A stretch of DNA of 23,021 nt, from assembly GCA_900555665.1 (NCBI GenBank), contig USLX01000020.1, forward strand, positions 1-23,021, written 5' to 3'. Below, in pieces: positions 1-7,900 of the stretch (its first letter is position 1; every line of letters starts with the position of its first letter). The notes beneath the pieces were generated by a model. The model was not told where the DNA came from. It searched no databases and saw only the letters and a program-made list of their open reading frames with translations. The DNA is from an uncultured Eubacteriales bacterium. GTDB lineage: Bacteria > Bacillota > Clostridia > Oscillospirales > Oscillospiraceae. The position numbers and the translations under genes are program-made.

Positions 1-802
1 CCCGCAGCGCCTCGCTGATCAGGAACGAACGGATGGTCGGATGGTACAGAATCGTCGGGTGGAACTGGATGAACTCCATATTGGCGATCTTCGCCCCGGC
101 CCGGTAGGCCATCGCGATGCCGGAGCCGCAGGCGACGTCCGGATTGCTGGTGTAGAGGTAGACCTTGCCGGCGCCGCCGCAGGCGATGGTGGTGGAGGGG
201 GCGAGGAAGGTGAGGATGTTCCCGCTCTTCACATCGAGCACGTAAACTCCGAAGCAGCGGTTCGGGCCGCCGAGGTCGAGCCGCGAACTGACCACCAGAT
301 CGATCGCGACGTGGTATTCGAACACCTTGATGTTCGGCATCGAACGGACCGCTTCGATCATCACCCGTTCGAGCTCCGCGCCGGTGATGTCTCCGGCGTG
401 GAGAATCCGGCGCTTGTGGTGACCGCCCTCCCGGCCGAGGTCGAACTCCTCGGCCTCGTCGGTGTAGCCGAGCTCCCCGCGGGTGGTGAACTTCGCCCCG
501 AGCTCGATCAGCTCCTGAATCGCCGCCGGCCCCGCTTCGACGATGGTGCGGACCGCGCCGACGTCGCAGAGCCCCGCCCCCGCCGTGAGAGTATCTTTGA
601 CATGTTCATCGAAGGAATCCAGCCGGTCCATGACGCAGGCGACGCCGCCCTGGGCGAGACGGCTGTTGCACTCGTAGATCTCCCGCTTGGTCAAAACCGC
701 CACGCTCCGCCCGGAGCGCGCCAGATGGAGGGCGCTGGAGAGCCCCGCCAGACCGCTGCCGACCACGATGTGGTCGAACTGCACCGTTTCGTTGATTTTC
801 AT
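1..802 (-). CDS. nadB: L-aspartate oxidase, N-terminal part (runs off the left edge)
   Basis: The complement of 802 down to 1 reads as one open frame of 267 codons starting with ATG at 802 and leaving the window without a stop. NadB oxidises L-aspartate to iminoaspartate with FAD, the first step of de novo NAD synthesis in the cytoplasm. Visible: the N-terminal FAD-binding loop VVGSGLAGLSSA (about residues 15-26), LTKREIYECNSRLAQGG, the HHKRRILHAGD block, IACGGAGKVY, and near the edge EFIQFHPTILYHP followed by FLISEALRG, a succinate dehydrogenase/fumarate reductase flavoprotein signature in the form typical of NadB. A weak GGAA lies upstream of the ATG. The gene is divergent from lnt. The C-terminal third, including the helical domain, is outside the window, so completeness cannot be judged. 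An SdhA/FrdA-type flavoprotein is the alternative, but the short N-terminus and these motifs fit NadB. Confidence 0.93.
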   Translation of the reverse strand, partial: MKINETVQFDHIVVGSGLAGLSSALHLARSGRSVAVLTKREIYECNSRLAQGGVACVMDRLDSFDEHVKDTLTAGAGLCDVGAVRTIVEAGPAAIQELIELGAKFTTRGELGYTDEAEEFDLGREGGHHKRRILHAGDITGAELERVMIEAVRSMPNIKVFEYHVAIDLVVSSRLDLGGPNRCFGVYVLDVKSGNILTFLAPSTTIACGGAGKVYLYTSNPDVACGSGIAMAYRAGAKIANMEFIQFHPTILYHPTIRSFLISEALR

Positions 803-897
803 TTTTCCAATTCCCGCAGTTGTGAGGCAACTTTCAAAAGCGGGCTCCGCGCCTGTCGAAATCCGGAAAAAAATGTATGCGAAACCGGCTTTTGAAA

Positions 898-926
898 TTG
901 CCTCGGTTGTAAATGTGTAGTAAATT
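898..926 (+). promoter_or_regulatory. Candidate sigma70 promoter for lnt operon
   Basis: TTGCCT at 898-903 and TAAATT at 921-926 are separated by 17 bp in the 164-bp nadB/lnt divergent spacer, 41 bp before the lnt ATG. The -10 lies inside an imperfect GTGTA...TACAC dyad. The assignment rests on consensus matching only. Confidence 0.35.
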
Positions 927-966
927 ACACCAAAAGCACCATGATTTCAATAATTTTTGAATCGCA

Positions 967-2715
967 ATGACGCATTTACCCGATATTTTCATGATTTCGC
1001 CTCCCGCCGGCGCCGGCGATCCGCCTGACGAATCGGCGCGGGTCTCCCGGAAGTGCCGCCTGCTGCGGCTCCTGCTGGTTTTTCTCGGCGGAACGCTCTA
1101 CGCGGCCGCCCTGCCGCCTCTCAACTGGAATCTCCTCGCCTTCCTCACTCTCGTGCCGCTTCTGCTCTACGCAGTGAACAGCTCCTGGCGCGCGGCGGCG
1201 TTCGCCGGATGGCTCTGGGGGCTGGGGTGGGCGCTCTTCGCCTTCCGCTTCCTGCGGGAGATCCACCCGGCGGTACCGTGGCTGCTCGCGCCGGTCATTT
1301 CGCTCTGGCCGGCGGTCTGGGCGGCGGCGCTGCCGTGGCTCTGGCGGAACAGCCTCTTTCCGGCCGGCGCGGAGGATGGCGGCTTTGCCGCGCGGGAGAA
1401 GTTTCTCCACTCCTCCGCGGCGTTCTTCCGGCTGCTTCTCTTCGCCGCCGGCAGCGCCGCGCTCTTCACGCTGCTGGAGTGGACCCGCTCCCGCCTCTTC
1501 ACCTGGAACGATCTCGGCGTCACCATGTGGCGCAACACCGCGATGCTCCAGATCGCCGCGCTGACCGGCAGTTACGGCGTGAACTTTCTCGTCGCGCTGG
1601 CCAACACCGGAATCTTCGCCGCCTGCCGCACCCGCTTCCGCGGGCCGGGACTGCGGGTGATGCTCGCAGTTCTGCTCCTTCTCACGCTGACGATGCTCGG
1701 CGGCCTCCTGCGAATCGTGCAGTACGAACCGGTCCGCCCGAACTGGTTCCCGGCGCTGGTGCAGGGGGACATCTCCCAGCGGCGCAACGCCTCGCTCGCC
1801 GAGGCGCAGGAGGCGCTCGACGTCTACCTCGCCCTCAGTTGCCGGGCGCCGCAGCTCGCGCCGAAACCGGAGCTGATCGTCTGGCCGGAGAGCGCGGTGC
1901 CGGTGCCGTTCCGCTCGACCCATCCGGTGAGCGCCTCCTTCCGGTTCGGCGTCGCCCGGCTGATCGCCCGGACCGGACTGCCGATGCTGATCGGCTCGAT
2001 CGATTTCGAAGATACGCTCCCCGGCGGCGGCCCTCCCGGCGTGACCAACAGCGCGCTCTATTTCTCCGCCGACGGGAGACTGCGTCACAAATATGACAAA
2101 ATTCACCGGGTGCCGTTCGGCGAGTACATCCCCTTCCGTTCGCTGCTGCCGGAGTTCCTGATCCGGGCGGTGGATATGAACCGCGACCTCACGCCGGGAG
2201 TCAACCCGAATCCGGTCCGGCTGCGCGGCGACGTCCGCGCCGGAACGGCGATCTGCTACGAAGGGGTGTTCGGCTACCTCACCCGCGAGTTCGCCCGGCG
2301 CGGCGCCAACGTGCTGGTGGTGCTCTCCAACGACGCCTGGTACCCCGTCAGCAGCGAGCCGGAACAGCACCTGGCCAACGCGGTCATGCGCGCGGTCGAA
2401 ACCGGCCTGCCGATGGTCCGCTGCGGCAACAACGGCGGCTCCGGCGTGGTGACGCCGCTGGGAGAGTTCACCCAGATTCTGGAGGTGCCCGGTCCGGAAG
2501 CGCGGCTCGAACTCCGCCGCGGCCGCGGCATCGCCACCGTCGGAGTCGGCGTCGAACCGGAACCGGCGGAGACCTTCTTCGTCCGGCACGGCGAATGGTT
2601 CATCGCGGTGCTGGCGGCGCTCGTGGTCTTCCACGCCGCCGTCGCGCTGATTCAATACCGGAAACGCAAGGAGCGCCTCCTGCGACTTGCCAGGCAACAA
2701 GGATCGACATCATGA
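967..2715 (+). CDS. lnt: Apolipoprotein N-acyltransferase
   Basis: Lnt is the inner-membrane enzyme that transfers an acyl chain from a phospholipid to the N-terminal cysteine of diacylglyceryl lipoproteins. The 582-residue protein has an N-terminal hydrophobic domain of several membrane spans (about residues 30-260), a nitrilase-fold periplasmic domain (about 265-530) and a final membrane span (about 545-565). The catalytic triad is visible: E308 in LIVWPESAV, K378 in DKIHRVPFGEYIPF and C430 in AICYEGVFG. VLSNDAWYPVSSEPEQH is also family-typical. No clear ribosome site precedes the ATG at 967; ATG 991 is an alternative start. The stop codon overlaps the next start (ATGA at 2712-2715), indicating translational coupling. 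It is longer than the roughly 510 residues of E. coli Lnt because of an extended N-terminus and loops. Confidence 0.95.
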   Translation: MTHLPDIFMISPPAGAGDPPDESARVSRKCRLLRLLLVFLGGTLYAAALPPLNWNLLAFLTLVPLLLYAVNSSWRAAAFAGWLWGLGWALFAFRFLREIHPAVPWLLAPVISLWPAVWAAALPWLWRNSLFPAGAEDGGFAAREKFLHSSAAFFRLLLFAAGSAALFTLLEWTRSRLFTWNDLGVTMWRNTAMLQIAALTGSYGVNFLVALANTGIFAACRTRFRGPGLRVMLAVLLLLTLTMLGGLLRIVQYEPVRPNWFPALVQGDISQRRNASLAEAQEALDVYLALSCRAPQLAPKPELIVWPESAVPVPFRSTHPVSASFRFGVARLIARTGLPMLIGSIDFEDTLPGGGPPGVTNSALYFSADGRLRHKYDKIHRVPFGEYIPFRSLLPEFLIRAVDMNRDLTPGVNPNPVRLRGDVRAGTAICYEGVFGYLTREFARRGANVLVVLSNDAWYPVSSEPEQHLANAVMRAVETGLPMVRCGNNGGSGVVTPLGEFTQILEVPGPEARLELRRGRGIATVGVGVEPEPAETFFVRHGEWFIAVLAALVVFHAAVALIQYRKRKERLLRLARQQGSTS

Positions 2716-3209
2716 GAGAAGAGAACCGACCGCTGTGGGCGCCGTGGCGCATCGAATTCATCCGCGGCCCGAAGGAGAAACGCTGTTTTCTCTGCGGCAG
2801 CGAAGAGCCCGGAGACCGGCCCGAGGAGCCGCTGATCCTCCATCGCGGAACACACTGTTTCGTCATGCTCAACCGCTACCCCTACAACACCGGGCATCTG
2901 CTGGCGGCCCCCTACCGGCACGTCGGCGACCTCGCACTGCTCACCCGGGAGGAGCGGACGGAACTTCTCGATCTCTGCGCGACGGCCGAAGAGGCGCTCC
3001 GCCGGGCGATGGCGCCGGAAGCGTTCAACGTCGGCTGCAACATCGGCAAGGCGGCCGGAGCCGGCGTGGCCGACCACCTGCACATGCACATCGTGCCGCG
3101 CTGGAACGGCGACAACAACTTCATGCCGGTCCTCGCCGACATCCGCTGTGTGCCGGAGGCGCTCGAGGCGACGGCGGAACTGCTGAAACAACACTGGCCG
3201 GAGGCGTGA
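2712..3209 (+). CDS. HIT family hydrolase/adenylyltransferase (Ap4A phosphorylase-like)
   Basis: A protein of 165 residues in the histidine triad superfamily. The triad HLHMHIV has H122, H124 and H126, with the middle histidine-containing loop acting on nucleotide phosphoramidates, dinucleoside polyphosphates or nucleotidylated substrates. The N-terminus (LWAPWRIEFIRGPKEKRCFLC) with C25 and C28, and LNRYPYNTGHLLAAPYRH, match the subfamily often labelled 'HIT domain / ATP adenylyltransferase'. The start codon overlaps the lnt stop in ATGA, and the next gene begins 2 bp after the stop, so it sits in a tight operon. The exact substrate cannot be read from sequence. Confidence 0.93.
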   Translation: MREENRPLWAPWRIEFIRGPKEKRCFLCGSEEPGDRPEEPLILHRGTHCFVMLNRYPYNTGHLLAAPYRHVGDLALLTREERTELLDLCATAEEALRRAMAPEAFNVGCNIGKAAGAGVADHLHMHIVPRWNGDNNFMPVLADIRCVPEALEATAELLKQHWPEA

Positions 3210-3211
3210 CC

Positions 3212-4066
3212 ATGCGAGTTCAAATCGACTGCTACCCCTGCATTCTTTCACAGCTCTCCCGCCTGGCGAAGATGGCCACGCCCGACCTTGACCGGCAGTA
3301 CGAACTGGTCCGCCGCATGCTCCGCAAGGTGGTCGACGCCGACGACCGGACCACCCCGCCGGAGTTCGCCAGCTTCTTCAACCGGATCGTCAACGAAGTC
3401 TCCGGCATCGAGGACGCCTACCGGGAGGTCAAGGACAGATCCACACAGCTCGGGCTGGAGCTTCTGCCCGAACTGCGGCAGCTCGTCGCCGAAAGCAGCG
3501 ACCCCTTCGAAGCGGCGGTGCGCCTGGCGATCGGCGGCAACATCATCGACTACGGCGTCAACCCGGAATTCAATCTGCTGGAGGCCGAGGCCGGAATCCG
3601 CGAGGTGTTCGACCTGCCGTTCGACCGCGAGGCGTGCGCCGACCTGAAACGCCGGATGGACCGGGCGAAGTCGATCTTCTACATGCTGGACAACTGCGGC
3701 GAAGCGGTGGTCGACCGGCTGCTGATGGAGCCCTACGCCGACAAGCTGACCATCGGCGTGCGGGGGCTCCCGGTGCTGAACGACGTCACCCGGCGGGAGG
3801 CGAAACTCTCCGGAATCGACTTCGCGCCGATCATCGACACCGGCGACTGCGCGCCGGGGGTGTCGCTCCGCCACAGTTCGCCGGAGATCCTCGACGCGCT
3901 CTCCCGCGCCGACCTGGTCATCTCCAAGGGGCAGGGGAACTTCGAATCGCTCGACGAGGAGTTCACCCGTCCGGTCTACTTCCTGCTCCGGGTCAAGTGC
4001 AAAGTGGTCGCCGAACGGCTCAACCGTCCGCTCGGCTCGATTCAGATCATCGGGAGAAACTTATGA
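3212..4066 (+). CDS. DUF89/ARMT1-like damage-control phosphatase family protein
   Basis: A protein of 284 residues with the DUF89 signature set: N-terminal DCYPC (C7, C10), GNIIDYG near the middle, DNCGEAVVDRLL, VRGLPVLNDVTRREA and ISKGQGNFESL. Characterised members are metal-dependent phosphatases that remove damaged or excess phosphometabolites (for example phosphopantetheine or fructose phosphates). The DN and DxxxR positions within these motifs bind the metal. The cysteine-bearing N-terminus marks the prokaryotic stand-alone subfamily. It starts 2 bp after the HIT stop and its own stop overlaps the next start (ATGA at 4063-4066). The physiological substrate is unknown. Confidence 0.9.
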   Translation: MRVQIDCYPCILSQLSRLAKMATPDLDRQYELVRRMLRKVVDADDRTTPPEFASFFNRIVNEVSGIEDAYREVKDRSTQLGLELLPELRQLVAESSDPFEAAVRLAIGGNIIDYGVNPEFNLLEAEAGIREVFDLPFDREACADLKRRMDRAKSIFYMLDNCGEAVVDRLLMEPYADKLTIGVRGLPVLNDVTRREAKLSGIDFAPIIDTGDCAPGVSLRHSSPEILDALSRADLVISKGQGNFESLDEEFTRPVYFLLRVKCKVVAERLNRPLGSIQIIGRNL

Positions 4067-4515
4067 AAAAACGACTTCTTTTCCTTCCGGCGGCGCTGTT
4101 TTTCTGTTGCTGTGCCGCCGCGGCCGGCCGCGACGCGCGCGCCCTCGCCGAAGAGCTGCTGCAGATCAACGGCACCCGGCAGGCGCTGGAGGCGACCGTC
4201 GAAGCGTCGCTCCGCCAGCTCGGTTCCGCGCCGGATGATCCCACCCGTCCGGCGGTGGAGCGGTTCGTGCGCAAATGCTTCGCCTTCGACGCGCTCAAGG
4301 GGGAGCTGGCCGGGCTCTACCTTAAAAACTACACCCCCGACGAACTCCGTGCGCTGATCGCCTTCTACCGCACCCCGCTCGGGCAGAAGAAGGCGCAGGC
4401 CGACGCCCGGATCGGCGCCGCCCTCTCGAAGATCACCAACCGGCGCTTCACCGAGGGGCTCCCCGAACTCCAGAAGGAGCTCAAGGCCGCGGCGAGCTCT
4501 GCAACCGCAAAATAA
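4063..4515 (+). CDS. Small exported DUF2059 domain protein
   Basis: A protein of 150 residues. It opens with a signal-like segment (MKKRLLFLPAALFFCCCAAAAG), with cleavage probably after the alanine run; the CCC cluster might also act as a lipobox. The rest is helical and contains YTPDELRALIAFYRTPLGQKK (given here in two parts: YTPDELRALIAFY then RTPLGQKK), the hallmark of DUF2059. That family is found in exported proteins of Gram-negative bacteria and has no assigned function. It is translationally coupled to the DUF89 gene by ATGA, and its last 35 bp overlap the 3' end of the convergent pepD gene. Confidence 0.85.
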   Translation: MKKRLLFLPAALFFCCCAAAAGRDARALAEELLQINGTRQALEATVEASLRQLGSAPDDPTRPAVERFVRKCFAFDALKGELAGLYLKNYTPDELRALIAFYRTPLGQKKAQADARIGAALSKITNRRFTEGLPELQKELKAAASSATAK

Positions 4516-5935
4516 GTTCGCGCAGAAATTTCCAGAAGCGGCCGACCGACGCGATGTCGAGCCGTTCGCCCGGACTGTGCGGATTCTCCAGCGTCGGGCC
4601 GAAGGAGAGGATCTCCAGCTTCGGATTGATTCCGGAGAGGATGCCGCACTCCAGCCCGGCGTGGATCACCTTCGACTCCGGCTTTCTCCCGAAGAGTTCG
4701 CGATAGAGCGACGCCGCGGTCGAGAAGAGCCGCGAATCCAGCCGCGGCTCCCAGCCGGGATAGGCGTGGCTCACCGACGCCGTCGCCCCCGCCGCCCGGA
4801 ACCGTTCCGCAATCGCTTCGGTCAGCGCAACGCGTTCGGCGTCGATCTGACTGCGCTGGCTGGTGGCGACGACGAGGCGTTCCCCTTCGCTCCGCACCGC
4901 GGCGAGGTTGGAGCTGGTCCGCACCACGCCGAGCGCCGAATCGAACGCCGTCGGACCGTCGGGGCAGCCGGTGAGGGCGTCGAGCACCCGGTCGCGGAAC
5001 GACTCCTGCCAGACCTGTTCCGGCAGAGGCGCGGATTCCACCTCGATCCGGAACTCCGGCGGCGCGTCGAACTCCCCGGCCACCTCGCGTTCGAACGCCT
5101 CCGCCCGGCGGCGGAAGCTCTCGAACGTCTCCGCCGGAAGAGCGCCAGAAACCACCGCTTCGCGCGGAATCGCGTTGTCGCAGGTGCCGCCGTCGAACGA
5201 GGCAATTTGAAGTTCGGGCGACTCTTTCAGCAGGCGGGCGAGCAGGCGGATCGCGTTGCCGCGCCGGTCGGCGATGTTGCATCCGGAGTGTCCGCCGGCC
5301 ATGCCGCCGACCGTGCAGCGGACTCCCGTCATCCCGGCGGAAACCGGCCGGAACGCCGCGTCAAAGGCGAGCGTCAGCCGGGCGCCGCCGGCACAGCCGA
5401 GGTAGAGCTCCCCCTCCTCTTCGGAGTCGAGGTTGAGCAGATAGATCCCTTCGAGCATCTCCGGCGAGAGCGCCAGAGCGCCGTTGAGCCCCACCTCTTC
5501 GGAGACGGTGAACACCCCCGCCAGCGCGCCGCCGCGCCACGCCGGGTCGAAGAGGAGCGCCACCGCGGCGGCGACCCCGATTCCGTTGTCGGAGCCGAGG
5601 GTGGTTCCGGCGCCGGAGACCACCCACTCCCCGCGGATTTCCGGCGGAATCGGGTCGGTGAGAAAGTCGAACTTCACCCCCGGCGCCGTCTGCGGCACCA
5701 TGTCGAGGTGCGCCTGAAGCAGGACGGCGGGAGCCGATTCGAATCCCGGCGCGGCGGCACGGTCGATCCGGAGATTTCCGGCCGCGTCGCGCCGGACGGC
5801 GAGCCCCCGTTCGCGGGCCATGGCGGAGAGCGCCTCCGCCAGCGCCGCCTCGTGCCCGGAGGGGTGCGGAATCGAACAGATCAGCTCGAAAATTTCCCAT
5901 ACCGGCGCGGGCGAAAGTGTATCAAGTTTTTTCAT
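4481..5935 (-). CDS. pepD: Aminoacyl-histidine dipeptidase (M20 family PepD)
   Basis: A protein of 484 residues, the usual length for PepD, a cytoplasmic di-zinc dipeptidase of broad specificity. Zinc and catalytic positions are visible: H76 and D78 in QAHLDMV, D116 in LGSDNGIG, E146/E147 in VSEEVGLNGA, D170 in LNLDSEEEGE and H425 in HAGLECGIL. The lid/dimerisation domain lies between, containing GGHSGCNIADRRGNA. An AGGAGG ribosome site 8 bp upstream fixes the start at 5935. The 3' end overlaps the convergent DUF2059 gene by 35 bp. It is divergent from the thioredoxin-like gene, and the spacer carries tandem 11-bp repeats that could regulate either gene. Confidence 0.95.
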   Translation of the reverse strand: MKKLDTLSPAPVWEIFELICSIPHPSGHEAALAEALSAMARERGLAVRRDAAGNLRIDRAAAPGFESAPAVLLQAHLDMVPQTAPGVKFDFLTDPIPPEIRGEWVVSGAGTTLGSDNGIGVAAAVALLFDPAWRGGALAGVFTVSEEVGLNGALALSPEMLEGIYLLNLDSEEEGELYLGCAGGARLTLAFDAAFRPVSAGMTGVRCTVGGMAGGHSGCNIADRRGNAIRLLARLLKESPELQIASFDGGTCDNAIPREAVVSGALPAETFESFRRRAEAFEREVAGEFDAPPEFRIEVESAPLPEQVWQESFRDRVLDALTGCPDGPTAFDSALGVVRTSSNLAAVRSEGERLVVATSQRSQIDAERVALTEAIAERFRAAGATASVSHAYPGWEPRLDSRLFSTAASLYRELFGRKPESKVIHAGLECGILSGINPKLEILSFGPTLENPHSPGERLDIASVGRFWKFLRELILRLQSSPRP

Positions 5936-6001
5936 AAAAACGGCCTCCTGTAATATCGGAATTTGTTTTTCAACAAGTTCTTGCAGAAAAAAATATGCTC
6001 A

Positions 6002-6045
6002 TCCGTCACTTTTCCGTTCTTTATCCGTCATTGTTCCGTCATTCC
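6002..6045. promoter_or_regulatory. Four tandem 11-bp repeats, Pho-box-like regulator site
   Basis: Four consecutive 11-bp units begin with TCCGT: TCCGTCACTTT (6002), TCCGTTCTTTA (6013), TCCGTCATTGT (6024) and TCCGTCATTCC (6035). An 11-bp direct repeat of a 7-bp half-site (CCGTCAT, 4-bp spacer) resembles the E. coli Pho box, built from CTGTCAT half-sites, and is how OmpR/PhoB-family winged-helix dimers bind in tandem. The block lies in the 275-bp pepD/thioredoxin spacer. Which side is regulated is not clear, since no good -10 lies about 10 bp from either end. The regulator identity is inferred. Confidence 0.6.
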
Positions 6046-6125
6046 CCGGAAAAGCGCGTGGGCGGCCCTCCTCTGCACGCTCTTGCGTAATATAGCTTAT
6101 TTTCGCATCCCGGGCAAACCGCATC

Positions 6126-6153
6126 TTGAAAAAAAGCAAACCGATGCTACAGT
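6126..6153 (+). promoter_or_regulatory. Candidate promoter for thioredoxin-like/dsbD genes
   Basis: TTGAAA at 6126-6131 and TACAGT at 6148-6153, 16 bp apart, with an extended -10 TGC immediately before the -10 hexamer. This is about 58 bp upstream of the chosen start at 6211. Consensus match only. Confidence 0.5.
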
Positions 6154-6210
6154 GTGAACAGGGTATTTTTCTTTCTCATCGCTACAAGCCAACATCAGGA
6201 GGAGATGAAC

Positions 6211-6684
6211 ATGAAGAAGATGGTTTTCCCTGTTTTGCTCGCACTGCTTTCCGTCGTGGCGCTGCCGCTCTTTTCCGCGGATGTGCCCAAAGGGTGGGGC
6301 ACCGACTACGACGCGGCACTCGCCCGCGCCGCCAAAGAGAAGCGGCCGGTGCTCGCTCTCTTCACCGGTTCGGACTGGTGCCCCTACTGTGTCCAGCTGG
6401 AGAAGAAGGTGCTGAAGGACTCCTCGTTCCAGAAGTTCGCGGAGAAGAACGTCGTACTGCTCTATCTGGACTTTCCCCGCAAAAAACAGCTCGACGCCAA
6501 ACTCACCGAACAGAATAAGAAGCTCAGAGAGAAATACGGCGTCAGGGGCTACCCCACGTCGCTGCTGCTCGACGCACAGGGCAAAACGATCGGCAAAGTG
6601 ACCGCCCGCAACGCCAGAGGATACATCCGCGACATCGAACAGCTGGCGAAAAAGGCCCAGAAGATGGACAAGGCGAAAAAATAA
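6211..6684 (+). CDS. Exported thioredoxin-like protein
   Basis: A protein of 157 residues. The start at 6211 is chosen because AGGAGGAG (6197-6204) ends 6 bp before it; ATG 6205 is an in-frame alternative. A signal peptide is clear (MKKMVFPVLLALLSVVALPL, cleavage near FSA/DVP). The mature part has a thioredoxin-fold active site C57-P-Y-C60 in TGSDWCPYCVQLEKKV, then the cis-proline region GVRGYPTSLLLDAQG. This is the Thioredoxin_7/DUF255-like exported type acting as a periplasmic disulfide reductase or oxidase. It is followed 15 bp later by dsbD, the membrane protein that normally supplies electrons to such proteins, so the pair probably works together. Confidence 0.9.
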   Translation: MKKMVFPVLLALLSVVALPLFSADVPKGWGTDYDAALARAAKEKRPVLALFTGSDWCPYCVQLEKKVLKDSSFQKFAEKNVVLLYLDFPRKKQLDAKLTEQNKKLREKYGVRGYPTSLLLDAQGKTIGKVTARNARGYIRDIEQLAKKAQKMDKAKK

Positions 6685-6699
6685 TCCCGGGAGCTCTGC

Positions 6700-7900
6700 A
6701 TGCTGTACCGCTTCTTCTCCCTGCTGGGCGCGTTGTTCGCCGCCGCCGCCGTGACCGCCGCCGCCGTGACCGCCGCCCCCTTCGAGTGGAAGGCCGAAAC
6801 GGAGGGATCCCGGCTGACGATCACCGCGACCGTCGCCCCGCAGCACTACTTCTACGCCGGAACGCTGGAGATTCAGGTCTCCGGCGCGGACGGCAAAACC
6901 CTCTCGCCGAAAACGGCGCCGAAACCGGTCAGTCACGACGATGAGTTCTTCGGCGCGACACAGATCTACCCCGCCGGGAAACATGTCTGGCTCTTCGAGG
7001 GCGTCCCGCCCTTCCGGGCGACGGTCTCCTACCAGGGATGCCGGAGCGCGAACGGCGGGGAACCCGCCATGTGCTACATGCCGGAGGATCTCACCCTCGC
7101 CGGCGGCACCCCGCCCGCCGAAACACTTCTCGACCAGGCCGTCGATGCGCCGCTCGCACTCGACCGGTTGAAGACGCTCCGCCAGACCACCGGCACCCTC
7201 TCCGCTGAAGGATTTCTGCGCTTCCTCGACCGCGCCGAAGGCGGGGCGGCTCCGGAGGAGAAGCCGCTCTTCCACGGCGCTGGAATCTGGTGGATCATCC
7301 TCCTCACCCTGCTCGGCGGGCTCGGGCTGAACCTGACCCCCTGCGTACTGCCGATGATTCCGGTCAACCTCGCCATCATCGGCGCGGACGGCGCCGGGCG
7401 CGGCACCGGCTTCCGGCGCGGCCTCGCCTACGGCACCGGCATGGCCGCCGCCTACGGCATCCTCGGACTGGCGGTCATCCTCACCGGGGCGCGCTTCGGC
7501 TCGCTCAACGCGTCGAGCTGGTTCAACTTCGTCATTGCGGCGGTCTTTTTGATTCTCGCACTGGCGATGTTCGGGGTGTTCAACGTCGACCTCTCCGGGA
7601 AACTCAATGTGAAGCCGAGCCGGATCAAGGGCGGCAAAACCGTCGTCGCCTTCGTCATGGGCGCGCTCGCCGCACTGCTGGCCGGCGCCTGCGTCGCCCC
7701 GGTGGTGATCGGCGTGCTGCTCTTCGCCGCCGAACGGTACCAGGCGGGGAACTACTTCGCGCTGGCGCTCCCCTTCCTGCTCGGCGTCGGCATGGCTCTG
7801 CCGTGGCCGCTGGCCGGCGCCGGATTCGGCGTCCTGCCGAAACCGGGCGCCTTCATGGTGGCGGTCAAAACCCTCTTCGGCGTCATCATTCTCGCCGCCA
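6700..7900 (+). CDS. dsbD: Thiol:disulfide interchange protein DsbD, 3'-truncated at the join
   Basis: DsbD moves electrons from cytoplasmic thioredoxin across the inner membrane to periplasmic thiol proteins. Present: a signal peptide with a duplicated AAAVT unit, the Ig-like N-terminal domain (about residues 27-140) with its redox pair in YQGCRSANGGEPAMCYMPE, then the transmembrane domain from about residue 195 with the paired cysteines in LNLTPCVLPMIPVNL and GACVAPVVIG. The protein stops being DsbD at GVIILA (about residue 400): the remaining transmembrane segment(s) and the C-terminal thioredoxin domain (CxxC) are absent, and the frame continues as FtsH to 8790. No real stop codon belongs to this part. 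It is coupled to the preceding thioredoxin-like gene. Confidence 0.88.
7879..7900. other. Chimeric junction between two genomes (dsbD into ftsH)
   Basis: The translated frame passes from DsbD (KTLFGVIILA) to FtsH (LAATNRPESLDPAL) with no linker. Both families can encode GVIILA at this point, so about 20 bases could be shared by both parents and would allow an assembler to bridge them. Everything left of the join is diderm-like; everything right is Gram-positive Clostridia-like. A genuine recombination is possible but would leave two non-functional halves. Confidence 0.8.

Noticed and set aside
976..2700. Long leftward open frame opposite lnt
   Set aside because: Arginine/glutamate/alanine-rich translation without any domain; GC-rich coding DNA on the other strand produces such shadows. 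lnt has a full catalytic triad.
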